The position numbers and the translations under genes were made by a program. Positions 38,338 to 46,800 of a DNA stretch of 64,000 nucleotides are shown here, piece by piece. The notes beneath the pieces were generated by a model, which did not search any database, was not told where the DNA came from, and was given only the letters and a program-made list of their open reading frames with translations. The first letter of the stretch is position 1, and each line of letters opens with the position of its first letter. The stretch comes from an uncultured bacterium (GTDB taxonomy: Bacteria > DRYD01). The stretch spans positions 62,001 through 126,000 of the forward strand of contig CAKZQG010000006.1 in the NCBI GenBank assembly GCA_937139605.1, in the 5' to 3' direction.

Positions 38338-38381
38338 ACGCGGAGATAATAAAAAATTTAAATATATCAATATATATCTTT

Positions 38382-39617
38382 TTAAAAGAACTTTTTAAAA
38401 GCGACAACTACATTATGTCCTCCAAAACCAAATGAATTTTTTAATGCGACATTTATTTCTCTATGAATTGCTTTATTAGGTGTATAATTCAAATCACATT
38501 CAGGATCAGGAGTACTATAATTAATAGTAGGAGGAATAGTTTTATTATATATAGCTAATACCGTAGCAATACTTTCAATAGCTCCTGCAGCTCCCAAAGT
38601 GTGACCTATCATAGATTTTATAGAACTTATATTAATCTTATAAGCTCTATCGTTTAAAACTTCTTTTATAGCTTTTGTTTCAGTTTTATCGTTATAAGGT
38701 GTAGAAGTGCCATGAGCATTGATATAATCTATTTCTTGAATATCAATATTATTTATAGCTAATTTAATAACTTGTTTAATAGAAGTAGCTTCAGGATCAG
38801 GGGCTGTAATATGATAAGCATCGCAAGTATGAGAATATCCAATAATTTCAGCATATATTTTAGAATCCCTTTTATTAGCTAAAGTTAAATTTTCAAGGAT
38901 TAAAGCTCCTGCTCCTTCAGAAATAACAAATCCATCTCTATTTAAATCAAAAGGTCTAGAAGCAGTATTAGGGTCGTTATTTTTTGATAAAGCCCCCATA
39001 TTTTCAAAGCCTGCAATAGCCATATTAGTAATTGGAGCCTCAGAACCTACAACTATCCCTATATCTACCAAATTATTTTTAATAGCTAAATATGCTTCCC
39101 CTATAGCATGTAATGAACTTGAACAAGCACTTACATATGTCAAATTAGGACCTTTTATATTATAAATAATTCCTATCCAACCTGCAAGGATATTCACAAT
39201 CATTTTAGGTACAAAAAACGGAGATACTTTAGAATTTCCATTATTTAAATAAACAAATGTTTGCTCTTCAAAAGTTTCAATTCCTCCGATCCCAGAACCA
39301 ACAAAAACCCCTATTCTAAACGGATCATAATTATTTAATTTAATATTTGAATCCTTAAGAGCTAACTCAGCAGCAGCTAAACCATAATGAGTATATCTAT
39401 CCATTTTTCTTATATGCTTTTTATCTATGTAATTAGAAGGATCAAAAGATGAAGGAATTAAACCTGCTATTTTTGTTTTAAAAGTTTCTGTATTTATCCT
39501 ATTATTAATAGTTATTCCATTTTTACCATTAACTAAATTACTCCAGAATTCATTTATATCTAATCCTAAGGGACAGATAACTCCTAATCCTGTAATAACT
39601 ACTCTATTATTATTCAT
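38382..39617 (-). CDS. fabF: 3-oxoacyl-[acyl-carrier-protein] synthase II FabF
   Basis: FabF condenses malonyl-ACP with a growing acyl-ACP in fatty acid synthesis. Of 411 residues, the active Cys165 lies in VSACSSSLHAIGEA, His302 in NAHGTSTPYNDKTE and His339 in MIGHTLGAAGAIES, the full Cys-His-His triad. The N-terminus RVVITGLGVICPLGLDINEF and the C-terminus NSFGFGGHNVVVAF are typical of KAS II. FabF is usually beside acpP; here it lies between tRNA-His and recA. Lengthening, rather than FabB-type unsaturated synthesis, is the safest role. No gene for a desaturation enzyme is seen near it. Confidence 0.96.
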   Translation of the reverse strand: MNNNRVVITGLGVICPLGLDINEFWSNLVNGKNGITINNRINTETFKTKIAGLIPSSFDPSNYIDKKHIRKMDRYTHYGLAAAELALKDSNIKLNNYDPFRIGVFVGSGIGGIETFEEQTFVYLNNGNSKVSPFFVPKMIVNILAGWIGIIYNIKGPNLTYVSACSSSLHAIGEAYLAIKNNLVDIGIVVGSEAPITNMAIAGFENMGALSKNNDPNTASRPFDLNRDGFVISEGAGALILENLTLANKRDSKIYAEIIGYSHTCDAYHITAPDPEATSIKQVIKLAINNIDIQEIDYINAHGTSTPYNDKTETKAIKEVLNDRAYKINISSIKSMIGHTLGAAGAIESIATVLAIYNKTIPPTINYSTPDPECDLNYTPNKAIHREINVALKNSFGFGGHNVVVAFKKFF

Positions 39618-39629
39618 AAATCAATAGAG

Positions 39630-39703
39630 GGTGGGTGAGGGGATTTGAACCCCCGACCCGTGGATCCACAGTCCACTGCTCTAACCGCTGAGCTACACCC
39701 ACC
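39630..39703 (-). tRNA. tRNA-His (GTG)
   Basis: The minus strand folds as a tRNA: acceptor GTGGGTG/CACCCAC with an extra 5' G (G-1) opposite discriminator C73, the identity mark of tRNA-His. D-arm GCTC/GAGC, anticodon stem GTGGA/TCCAC with loop CTGTGGA (anticodon GTG), T-loop TTCGAAT. CCA is not encoded. It lies between rplU and fabF. Confidence 0.97.
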
Positions 39704-39725
39704 ACTAATTAGATTTATTTACTAT

Positions 39726-40022
39726 TTAAATTATCTGTAATTTCGTTAATAATTGTCTATGCCCTCTTTTTCTTCTATATCTCTTTTTAGGAGTATATTT
39801 AAATATAACAATTTTATCTCCTTTAAAATGTTTTAATACTTTTGCTTTTAATTTCATATCTAAATAAGGTTTCCCTATGTGTAATTCATTTTTATCATAA
39901 TATAACAAAACTTTATCTATTTCTATTTCTTGTCCCTCATCAGCATCAATTTTTTCAGTTATAATGATATCATTTTTATTAACTTTATATTGATGTCCTT
40001 TAACTTCTATAATAGCTAACAT
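39726..40022 (-). CDS. rplU: 50S ribosomal protein L21
   Basis: L21 binds 23S rRNA in the large subunit. The 98-residue chain shows MLAIIEVKGHQYKVNKND, then IEIDKVLLYYDKNELHIGKP, KVLKHFKGDKIVIFKYTPKK, and the RNA-binding basic tail KRYRRKRGHRQLLTKLQI. The family's usual signature, KYKRRKNYRRKQGHRQ, is matched in its second half. Length is normal. AAGGAGAGG precedes the ATG. In most bacteria rplU is followed by rpmA (L27) and obgE; here L27 is missing from the neighbourhood, and L28 precedes it instead by 62 bp. L27 must be elsewhere. Confidence 0.95.
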   Translation of the reverse strand: MLAIIEVKGHQYKVNKNDIIITEKIDADEGQEIEIDKVLLYYDKNELHIGKPYLDMKLKAKVLKHFKGDKIVIFKYTPKKRYRRKRGHRQLLTKLQII

Positions 40023-40084
40023 AATTTTCCTCTCCTTTTTATTTTATTATCTTTATTTTATTAAATCTTTAGATAATTTTATAA

Positions 40085-40276
40085 TTATTTAGCTGCAAGT
40101 AATTTAATTTGTATTCCATATTTTTTTAGACATTTTGCACAAATTCTTACATAACTATCATTAACTTTGATTTTTCTTAAATTAGGGAACCATTTCCTTT
40201 TAGTATGTCTATTAGAGTGACTAACTTTATATCCTGTTATGTTTCCTTTTAAACATATCTCACATACTCTACTCAT
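40085..40276 (-). CDS. rpmB: 50S ribosomal protein L28, zinc-binding form
   Basis: L28 is a small 23S rRNA-binding protein of 63 residues. [20 protein letters not shown] contains CxxC (C5, C8), and [11 protein letters not shown] contains the second pair (C46, C49), so this is the zinc-binding C+ form. The central motif [20 protein letters not shown] is typical. AAAGGAAGGG precedes the ATG. It is encoded right after the PilT-type gene on the minus strand, 48 bp away, an unusual neighbour. A zinc-free paralogue may exist elsewhere, as in many bacteria that keep both, but none is seen here. Confidence 0.96.
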   Translation of the reverse strand: MSRVCEICLKGNITGYKVSHSNRHTKRKWFPNLRKIKVNDSYVRICAKCLKKYGIQIKLLAAK

Positions 40277-40324
40277 AATATTAATCCCTTCCTTTTTTGA
40301 GTTATATAGTTTTTTTATATATAT

Positions 40325-41449
40325 TTAATCACTAATTACCTCTAATTCAGAGGGTAAATCTTTGCCCGGTTTGATACCTAGAGTTTTAATTTTTAAATTA
40401 AGGTCATGAGGTACTTCAGCATATTCTAATGCAACCTCTAAAGAAATGAGATTTTTAGAATATAACTTAATGAGAGATATATCAAAAGATTGCATTCCAT
40501 CACCAACAAATTGATCTATTTCAGCTCTCATTTGCTTAAAATTAAAATCTAACATTAATTCCTGCATCCTCGCGTTATTTATAAGTATTTCGACAGCAGG
40601 TACTCTCCCAGCATTTAAAGAAGGTATTAATTTCTGACTAACTATTGCAACTAAATTAGTAGATAAATAATTAATTATCTCTTTATGATGTTGTTGTTCA
40701 AAAAATTGTAATATTCTTATAATAGCATTAACAGTGTTAGGTGAATGTAAAGTAGTTAGAATTAAATGTCCTGTTTCAGCTAGTTGTAATATACTATTAG
40801 CAGTTTCTTTATCTCTTGTTTCTCCGACCATTATTATATCAGGAGTTTGTCTTACTACATTTTTTAAAGCTTCTGCAAAACTATTAGTATCTATTCCTAC
40901 TTCTCTTTGAGATATTATAGAATTAATATCATTTATAATATATTCAATAGGATCCTCAATAGTAACTATATGTTTTTTAAAGTTTTTATTTACATAATTA
41001 AGTAAGCTAGCTAATGTAGTAGATTTCCCTGTGCCTGTAGGACCACAAACTATAATTAATCCTTTCTTTTTTAACATAAATTTTTTCAAAATAGAAGGAA
41101 GATTAAGTTCTTTTAAATCAGGAATATCCCCACTTATTCTTCTTATAACTAATGCTATATATCCTTTATTTTTATAAAAATTAACCCTAAATCTATCTTT
41201 AATTTGAGCATTAGGGATAGAATAAATTATATTTAATTCTGGATTTAATTCAAATTGTTTTTTTTGAGAAACAGTAGTTATAATATCAAATATATTTTCG
41301 GTAAAATCAGGTTTTATTTCTTCAAATTCAACAGGATACAATTCTCCTTCTATTCTCAAAATAGGTTTATTAAAAGGTTTAATATAAAGATCAGACGCTT
41401 TATTAGTAATCATTAATTTAAGTAATTCATTAAAAATAGTTTCAATCAT
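40325..41449 (-). CDS. PilT/PilU-type twitching motility ATPase
   Basis: A hexameric ATPase that pulls back type IV pili. I start it at ATG 41449 (MIETIFNELLKLMITNK), because a longer frame to 41512 only reads through the tRNA-Thr gene. The 374-residue chain shows the PilT N-domain KASDLYIKPFNKPILRIEGE, Walker A GPTGTGKSTTLAS, ASP-box HIVTIEDPIEYII, Walker B DIIMVGETRDKETA and TTLHSPNTVNAI. The PilT signature AIRNLIRE is replaced by RMQELMLD, so it resembles PilU or another accessory retraction ATPase. No pilin or PilB genes are in this window. It is preceded by tRNA-Thr and followed by rpmB, so it may be transcribed with the translation genes. Confidence 0.9.
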   Translation of the reverse strand: MIETIFNELLKLMITNKASDLYIKPFNKPILRIEGELYPVEFEEIKPDFTENIFDIITTVSQKKQFELNPELNIIYSIPNAQIKDRFRVNFYKNKGYIALVIRRISGDIPDLKELNLPSILKKFMLKKKGLIIVCGPTGTGKSTTLASLLNYVNKNFKKHIVTIEDPIEYIINDINSIISQREVGIDTNSFAEALKNVVRQTPDIIMVGETRDKETANSILQLAETGHLILTTLHSPNTVNAIIRILQFFEQQHHKEIINYLSTNLVAIVSQKLIPSLNAGRVPAVEILINNARMQELMLDFNFKQMRAEIDQFVGDGMQSFDISLIKLYSKNLISLEVALEYAEVPHDLNLKIKTLGIKPGKDLPSELEVISD

Positions 41450-41466
41450 TTTATTGGTTTTAGTGA

Positions 41467-41538
41467 AGCCGGTGAGGGGATTTGAACCCCTGACCTGGTG
41501 ATTACAAATCACCTGCTCTGCCGCTGAGCTACACCGGC
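41467..41538 (-). tRNA. tRNA-Thr (TGT)
   Basis: Reads on the minus strand with acceptor GCCGGTG/CACCGGC and discriminator T, D-arm GCTC/GAGC, anticodon stem GGTGA/TCACC with loop TTTGTAA (anticodon TGT), and T-arm AGGGG/CCCCT around TTCAAAT. CCA is not encoded. It sits 17 bp ahead of the PilT-type start, inside the minus-strand block. Confidence 0.97.
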
Positions 41539-41637
41539 TTAACTCCTTATTATCCTTAATTTTACTATTTATTTTATTCTACAATAAACTTTATTATCCC
41601 TTTCTATTTTTTATTAAATATTTTTTATTAAATTCTT

Positions 41638-42498
41638 TTATCCTAAAAATTTAACAAAATTGATTAAACCAGTTTTATCAATTTCAAATATATGGGTTTT
41701 GGAGCTATGCCCACATAATCTACAACCATCTATCCTAAAAGTTCTAACAACTTGCCCTATTTCTTTTTCATACAACTTTTTCTCATAATGATTAGAAATA
41801 ATAATCTTAGATAAAACGATATTACAATCAGCTATATGAGATATAGCCATCCCGCCTGCAGCCTTTGAACTAAACGGACTATCCTCTCTCTTTTGAGAAA
41901 TCAAAAAAGCAGTTAAATTTAAATTTTTACAAAACTGGAATATTCTTCTAACAATATATCTTGCCATTACCTCTTTACTCTCATAAAAACCAGTTAATGA
42001 ATCAAAAACAATCAAACCACCTTTATAATTATTATTTAATTGATAATACAAATTTTTCAAAAAAACATCAATATTATTTATCAAATTATATTTAAAAGTT
42101 AAATCCACAATTTTAATATTTTCTTTTACTTTATTAAAATCAATACTTAATAATAAAGATATTCTTTTTAAAGAAGTAGATACATATCTTAATGGATTTT
42201 CGGTTGATATATAGATTCCTTTAATATTTTTATGAGCATTAATAACTAAAGCGGTCTGAACTAATAAAGATTTTCCGGTATCAGCTTCACCTGTTATATT
42301 TATAACAGCTCCTTTTGGGTATCCATTTACTGGTTTTAATACAGGTTTTGAATTCTCAAATACTGAATAATAAAATAATTTATTAATATATTCTATACCA
42401 CTATCAATACCATGTATAATTATATCTTCGTTAGTAACATCTTGGAGTAAATTATATTCCTTTTTATTATCTATATACTTTGTTTTATTGTCTAACAT
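41638..42498 (-). CDS. KaiC/RadA-like RecA-fold ATPase
   Basis: A single RecA-like ATPase domain of 286 residues. The P-loop is GEADTGKS at 70-77, following YPKGAVINIT. Walker B is GGLIVFDSLTGFY near 159-171. IYISTENPLRYVSTSLKR and AFLISQKREDSPFSSKAAGG resemble KaiC and archaeal RAD55-like proteins more than RecA. The C-terminus holds GCRLCGHSSKTHIFEID, a CxxC that may bind zinc. Such proteins are common in archaea and act in signalling or motility (FlaH is one) or in DNA repair. It lies 7 bp after the PilZ-like gene and upstream of tRNA-Thr and the PilT-type gene, which hints at a link to pili or second messengers. Confidence 0.75.
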   Translation of the reverse strand: MLDNKTKYIDNKKEYNLLQDVTNEDIIIHGIDSGIEYINKLFYYSVFENSKPVLKPVNGYPKGAVINITGEADTGKSLLVQTALVINAHKNIKGIYISTENPLRYVSTSLKRISLLLSIDFNKVKENIKIVDLTFKYNLINNIDVFLKNLYYQLNNNYKGGLIVFDSLTGFYESKEVMARYIVRRIFQFCKNLNLTAFLISQKREDSPFSSKAAGGMAISHIADCNIVLSKIIISNHYEKKLYEKEIGQVVRTFRIDGCRLCGHSSKTHIFEIDKTGLINFVKFLG

Positions 42499-42505
42499 AA
42501 AGATT

Positions 42506-43192
42506 TTATTTATCTATATTAGAATTAATGAGAGCAAATTCAAAAATCTGTTTTTTTAATTCTTCATCAATAGTTTCAAATTCCAAAAACGTTTCAAATT
42601 TTTTTTTCTCTAATTGTTTAGAATCTACTACCTTAGCCTTAAATTTATCTCCTTTTCTATCTATATATTCTTTATAAGGAATCTTAACTACAACTTCTAA
42701 AATAGTTCCATTAGGTATAGGAATAGCAGTAAATAAAGACATTCCATTAGATAATATTTTATAAGTCTTTCCTTTTTGGGTATGAGGTACTCCTAAAGCG
42801 TTATATTCTATTTCTAATTCTGCTTCAATATCTAAATTCTTTAATAAATTTTCAATTTTTCCTAAATTTTTTTCTTTTAGATTTTTAGGTTTTTCTAAAG
42901 TCAATTCCTTGCTTTGTTCATTTATATCCTTAATAATAGTTTCAAAAGAGAAAATATATACACTATCTTTAATAGGTTCTAAAATAGAACAATCTGTTTT
43001 TTTTCCATTAATAATACCCAAATCCATTGCTAAAAACTGAACTAGATTAGGAATAAATACTTTAAAATTTTGCTTATCATTATTAATAACAATTCCATAC
43101 ATATAAGCCCATTTTTCACCTTCTATAACCGTTAATCTAACCAAGTCTTCTTCTAAATATTTTAAAGTAGGTTTAGAAAAGGGTAAAAACAT
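42506..43192 (-). CDS. PilZ-like domain protein
   Basis: A protein of about 228 residues with two parts. Residues 1-125 have an irregular beta-rich domain (TVIEGEKWAYMYGIVIN, VFIPNLVQFLAMDLG). The C-terminal 100 residues fit a diverged PilZ fold: KGKTYKILSNGMSLFTAIPI, GTILEVVVKIPYKEY, and FLEFETIDEELKKQIFEFAL, with a short IEYNALGVPHTQKGK start. The RxxxR of true c-di-GMP binders is absent and the (D/N)xSxxG block is only partial (SNG), so it may not bind the ligand. I use ATG 43192 because GGAGGTGA sits 7 bp upstream; a longer frame begins at 43207. It follows hldC directly. Function uncertain. Confidence 0.55.
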   Translation of the reverse strand: MFLPFSKPTLKYLEEDLVRLTVIEGEKWAYMYGIVINNDKQNFKVFIPNLVQFLAMDLGIINGKKTDCSILEPIKDSVYIFSFETIIKDINEQSKELTLEKPKNLKEKNLGKIENLLKNLDIEAELEIEYNALGVPHTQKGKTYKILSNGMSLFTAIPIPNGTILEVVVKIPYKEYIDRKGDKFKAKVVDSKQLEKKKFETFLEFETIDEELKKQIFEFALINSNIDK

Positions 43193-43193
43193 G

Positions 43194-43691
43194 TTATTCA
43201 CCTCCAAAAGTAAGTAATATTTTCTTTATTATTTTAGTAGTGGATACATCTTCCAAAAATACTAAAGTTTTAAAAGATATATTATATTTATAGATAACAT
43301 CTAATTCAGGGATAACTTTATCTTTATAATCCCCTCCTTTAAATACAATATCAGGTAATATGTATTCAATTAGATTAATAGGAGTAGTTTCATTAAAGAA
43401 AGTAACAAAATCAACACTTTCTAGAGAGGCAATAACATACATTCTATCTTTTAAGGAATTGATAGGCTTATTAGGTCCTTTAATTAATTTTACACTTTCA
43501 TCACTATTTAATCCAACAATTAATAAGTCGCAATATTTTTTAGCTTCATTTAAATAAGAAACATGCCCTTTATGTAATATATCAAAACATCCATTAGTAA
43601 AACCAATAACTTTTGAAAAAGATCTATATTTTTCTATTACTTTTTTCAAATTATACCAATTAAAAAATATTTTTTCTTCTATATTTCTCAT
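43194..43691 (-). CDS. hldC: D-glycero-beta-D-manno-heptose 1-phosphate adenylyltransferase
   Basis: The nucleotidyltransferase step that makes ADP-heptose for lipopolysaccharide inner core. 165 residues: TNGCFDILHKGHVSYLNEA carries the HxGH signature, DLLIVGLNSDESVKLIKG follows, then DRMYVIASLESVDFVTFF and IVFKGGDYKDKVIPELDVI, all as in RfaE domain 2. It is a stand-alone enzyme like HldC, not fused as in HldE. It overlaps the kinase gene by 4 bp (ATGA), so translation is coupled. It shows that this organism makes, or recently made, heptose-containing surface glycans. The downstream gene is PilZ-like, 1 bp away. Confidence 0.93.
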   Translation of the reverse strand: MRNIEEKIFFNWYNLKKVIEKYRSFSKVIGFTNGCFDILHKGHVSYLNEAKKYCDLLIVGLNSDESVKLIKGPNKPINSLKDRMYVIASLESVDFVTFFNETTPINLIEYILPDIVFKGGDYKDKVIPELDVIYKYNISFKTLVFLEDVSTTKIIKKILLTFGGE

Positions 43692-44857
43692 TTTTTATTT
43701 ATTTTAAAAAATTTATTTTTATAATTTATTTTTAATAAATAATATAGAGAATGAGAGATATCAATGGGTTTAACGGGATTAGTAAAAGGTTTAGACACTG
43801 CAATAGATCCCGCCAAATTAGCTAAAAAAGAACTTTTTAAAACATCGTTAGAATAAAATTTATATAGCCCATAGATAGCGCTAACATTATCTCCAGCACC
43901 AACTACATCAAAAACCTCCTGTTTAATTGCATCTACCCACAAATTATATTTATTATTAAAAACAGTTAATCCCCAAGAACCTATAGTTATAACAATATCT
44001 TCTATTTTTTTATCTAAGTTAATCATTAGATTATTATCATTTAAAATTTTTTTTATTAAATTAAAATCAAATTTATTATTAAGATTATCAAAAGAAATAT
44101 TAAAAATCTGATTAGCTTCTTTTTTATTAATAGATAAATAATTTATTTTATTAAAATTAATAAAATAGTTAAAATTATTAGGTTTAGGACAAACAATTAT
44201 AAATTTATCAAAAATATTATTATTAACTATTTCTGAAAAAAAGCTCATTGTTTCTTTATTAAATAGGTTTTTGTTATAATCTATAAAAAATATGATATCA
44301 AATCCATTAAAATCTATTTTTTTCAAGTTATTAAATAAATAAGAATAATCAAAGGGATCATAGTTAGTATTTTCTCTATCCACTCTAACGATATGCTGAT
44401 TATTATGAGCAATAACTCTAGTTTTAACGATAGTGGTTTTAGAAGTTTTAATGATATTGTAATTAATTTTTCGTTTTTTAAGAAGAGATAATAGATTTTT
44501 AAAGTAGATATCATTGCCAGCAAAACCAACTAAATAAACAAAATTAGAATAATAAGATATAATTTTAGCGACATTAGCGGCTCCTCCTAATTCTATCCAT
44601 TCTTTAAACACTTTAACAACGGGTACAGGAGCCTCTGGAGAAATCCTCTCTACTTCTCCTTTTATCCATCTATCTAACATAATATCTCCTATAACTAAAA
44701 CTTTCTTTGTACTTATAAATTCCAAAAATTTTTTGAAATCATTTATAATTTCTTTATAAAAAAATTTATCAAAATATTGAAATCCATTACTATTTAAATG
44801 ATTATTATTAACTAAATTATTTATTGAATTATAATCTACTTGATTAACGCTTTCCAT
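43688..44857 (-). CDS. hldA: heptose 7-phosphate kinase (RfaE domain 1, PfkB family)
   Basis: A PfkB-fold kinase that phosphorylates D-glycero-D-manno-heptose 7-phosphate, the step before the adenylyltransferase next door. Of 389 residues, the first 55 are Asn-rich with no family match. Then comes TKKVLVIGDIMLDRWIKGEV and RISPEAPVPVVKVFKEWIEL, the RfaE1 substrate block. GGAANVAKIISYYSNF continues. The ATP site is near the end: DVVGAGDNVSAIYGLYKF. The gene starts inside the last 22 bp of the rhodanese-like gene. The bases for function (kinase and heptose specificity) come from the RfaE1 family, and the pairing with hldC supports it. Confidence 0.92.
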   Translation of the reverse strand: MESVNQVDYNSINNLVNNNHLNSNGFQYFDKFFYKEIINDFKKFLEFISTKKVLVIGDIMLDRWIKGEVERISPEAPVPVVKVFKEWIELGGAANVAKIISYYSNFVYLVGFAGNDIYFKNLLSLLKKRKINYNIIKTSKTTIVKTRVIAHNNQHIVRVDRENTNYDPFDYSYLFNNLKKIDFNGFDIIFFIDYNKNLFNKETMSFFSEIVNNNIFDKFIIVCPKPNNFNYFINFNKINYLSINKKEANQIFNISFDNLNNKFDFNLIKKILNDNNLMINLDKKIEDIVITIGSWGLTVFNNKYNLWVDAIKQEVFDVVGAGDNVSAIYGLYKFYSNDVLKSSFLANLAGSIAVSKPFTNPVKPIDISHSLYYLLKINYKNKFFKINKK

Positions 44858-45747
44858 TCTAATAATCCCCCATCATAAATTAACACATCATAATATCCCA
44901 TATATACTTTTATAACAAAAAACATAAACAAACTATTCTTTAAATCATAAGAATATAATATTATCTTATCAGTTTTATTAATATTATATCCATTTAAATA
45001 GCTTCCTAAAACATATCTATCTTTATTAAAATTAATTTTTAAACTAATACTATTAGGAATCAATTGATCTTTATTAAACAATAAATCTTTATAAACGAAA
45101 ACTAACTTATATCCATTATTTATTTTGTTATCTAATTGTTTATAATCAATAAAATAATTTCTAAGATAATTTTTAGTTAAACTAATAGAAAAGTATCCTT
45201 TATTTTTTATATAATTTACCTTAGAAGAGAGATAATCATTAGAGATATTATTAAACGGATTTTCTATTATATAAATAGAATTAACTCTTAACATATAAAG
45301 TAAAGAAGCTAAAATAAATACATTAAAATCTTTATTTAAATAATCATTAGAATATGAATAAATAAAGAAATCATTATATTTATTTAATCCCATATCTTCT
45401 AAATCATAAATTAAGCTTTCTATATTCCTTAATTTATTAGGGATTCCATTATAATTAAAAAATATATTATCAATATTAAAATATAAAGCTTGGATTAAAT
45501 GATTTTTTATATAGCTATTAAAATCCCTAAGATCTATTACATTTTTTCTTTCATTATAAAAATAATTGTTAATATAATCTTCTATAGTTATAAAACTAAC
45601 CTTGGGATTATTATCTAAAATATTATTCATTTTGTAATTTGAAAATGTATTTTTAGAATATGGAATAAAAAACATAAAAAAAGATAAAATTATAAAAACA
45701 AATAAATAAGGTAATTTTAAACTTGTTTTTGAATTTTTTATTATCAT
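44836..45747 (-). CDS. membrane-anchored tandem rhodanese-like protein, catalytic Cys lost
   Basis: A protein of 303 residues with an N-terminal hydrophobic helix (about 12-28) and two rhodanese-type domains outside the membrane. Domain 1 shows NVIDLRDFNSYIKNHL and ALYFNIDNIF near 72-95. Domain 2 ends in YDVLIYDGGLLEWKALI, a clear rhodanese terminus. Active rhodaneses have C in the loop after the fifth strand; here that loop reads IILYSYDLKNSLF, with Ser-Tyr instead of Cys-x, so sulfur transfer is not expected. It may be a binding or scaffold domain. The gene overlaps hldA by 22 bp and follows the broken DUF58 gene by 43 bp. Confidence 0.7.
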   Translation of the reverse strand: MIIKNSKTSLKLPYLFVFIILSFFMFFIPYSKNTFSNYKMNNILDNNPKVSFITIEDYINNYFYNERKNVIDLRDFNSYIKNHLIQALYFNIDNIFFNYNGIPNKLRNIESLIYDLEDMGLNKYNDFFIYSYSNDYLNKDFNVFILASLLYMLRVNSIYIIENPFNNISNDYLSSKVNYIKNKGYFSISLTKNYLRNYFIDYKQLDNKINNGYKLVFVYKDLLFNKDQLIPNSISLKINFNKDRYVLGSYLNGYNINKTDKIILYSYDLKNSLFMFFVIKVYMGYYDVLIYDGGLLEWKALIK

Positions 45748-45790
45748 AATTTACTCCTTATAGTTTTATAATATTTTTATTTTTACAATA

Positions 45791-46794
45791 TTAAATTTTA
45801 ATTTCTTTTTCAATTTTAAATGGGTTATTTTTATCACTTATTAATATATAATTTTCTAATTTATTTAGTTTATCCTTTAGTAAATTTAAATTAAAATCAT
45901 GTTTATCAAAAGACTCAATTTTAGCCAAATAATTTAAAGCTTTTTTTAAAGTACTAATTTCAATAAAATCGGTATTTTCGTTTTCCATAAAGCTTTTAAA
46001 ATCTATTACTTTAAATTTAATTTCATTAATTAAGAAATATTTAAAAAGGGAATTAATTTTTTCAACGAATTCTTCTGCTAATTTGTAATTATTAATAATA
46101 AAGAAGGTATAGTTAGTTTCATAGGTAGCTTTTTGCTTAACAACTAATTTACCAGTTTTAGCCCAATGTTTCCACGCTATTTTTTTAACATCATCTAAAT
46201 AATAAGGTCTAATAGCAAAAAATTCACCTTCCTCTGTTAATTTATAAAATACTGAAGAAACAGTAGATATATTATTTATTATAATATCATAATAATTTAT
46301 ATTAGCGTAATTAGGATAAATATAAAATTCAAAAGGGATATTAAACATTTTATAAATATCTAATTGCTCAAATAAAAAAGAATTAACTAAATAAATTGAA
46401 AGAGTATTTAAATATCCTCTTTTAATTGCTTTAATTTTTAGTTCTTTAGTTACTTTAGAAAAAGGGGGAATATAATAGATTATATTATCTTCAGTTATTA
46501 AATCTAAATGAGCACTATTTATTTTAATTCTTAAAAAAAAACTGGGAAAATTAAGGGATTATAAATAGATAATTTAACATTAAATTCACTATTTTTAAAA
46601 GCTTCAACTACATTAGAATATACACTAATTACTTTTAAATTATTTAAAATAACTTTAGGATAGAAATAAGATAATATCAATACTAAAGTTAATAGAATAA
46701 AAATAAAGTAAGTAAATAAAGAACCACTATTAATAGAAATAATAAAAATAATAATATTAATAAGCCAGAGATAAAAATAATCAATTTTCTTCAT
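45791..46794 (-). pseudogene. DUF58 family protein, frame broken at a poly-T tract
   Basis: Two frames make one DUF58 protein of about 334 residues. Frame 1 starts at 46794 (MKKIDYFYLWLINIII), has two membrane helices and a beta-rich segment, and ends after IFPVFF at a run of nine T. One more T would continue into LRIKINSAHLDLITED, then the second frame through GEFFAIRPYYLDDVKKIAW and WAKTGKLVVKQK, the DUF58 signature, to the stop at 45791. Frame 2's own ATG at 46348 is internal. It lies 6 bp after minE, so it was the fourth gene of the min operon. The break could be real, a phase-variable slip, a site rescued by transcriptional slippage, or a sequencing error. Confidence 0.85.
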
Positions 46795-46800
46795 AATGTG

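Noticed and set aside
41450..41512. N-terminal extension of the PilT-type frame (ending VRGSNPLTG)
   Set aside because: This is the translated tRNA-Thr gene and spacer. The family start (MIETIFNELLKL) lies at 41449.
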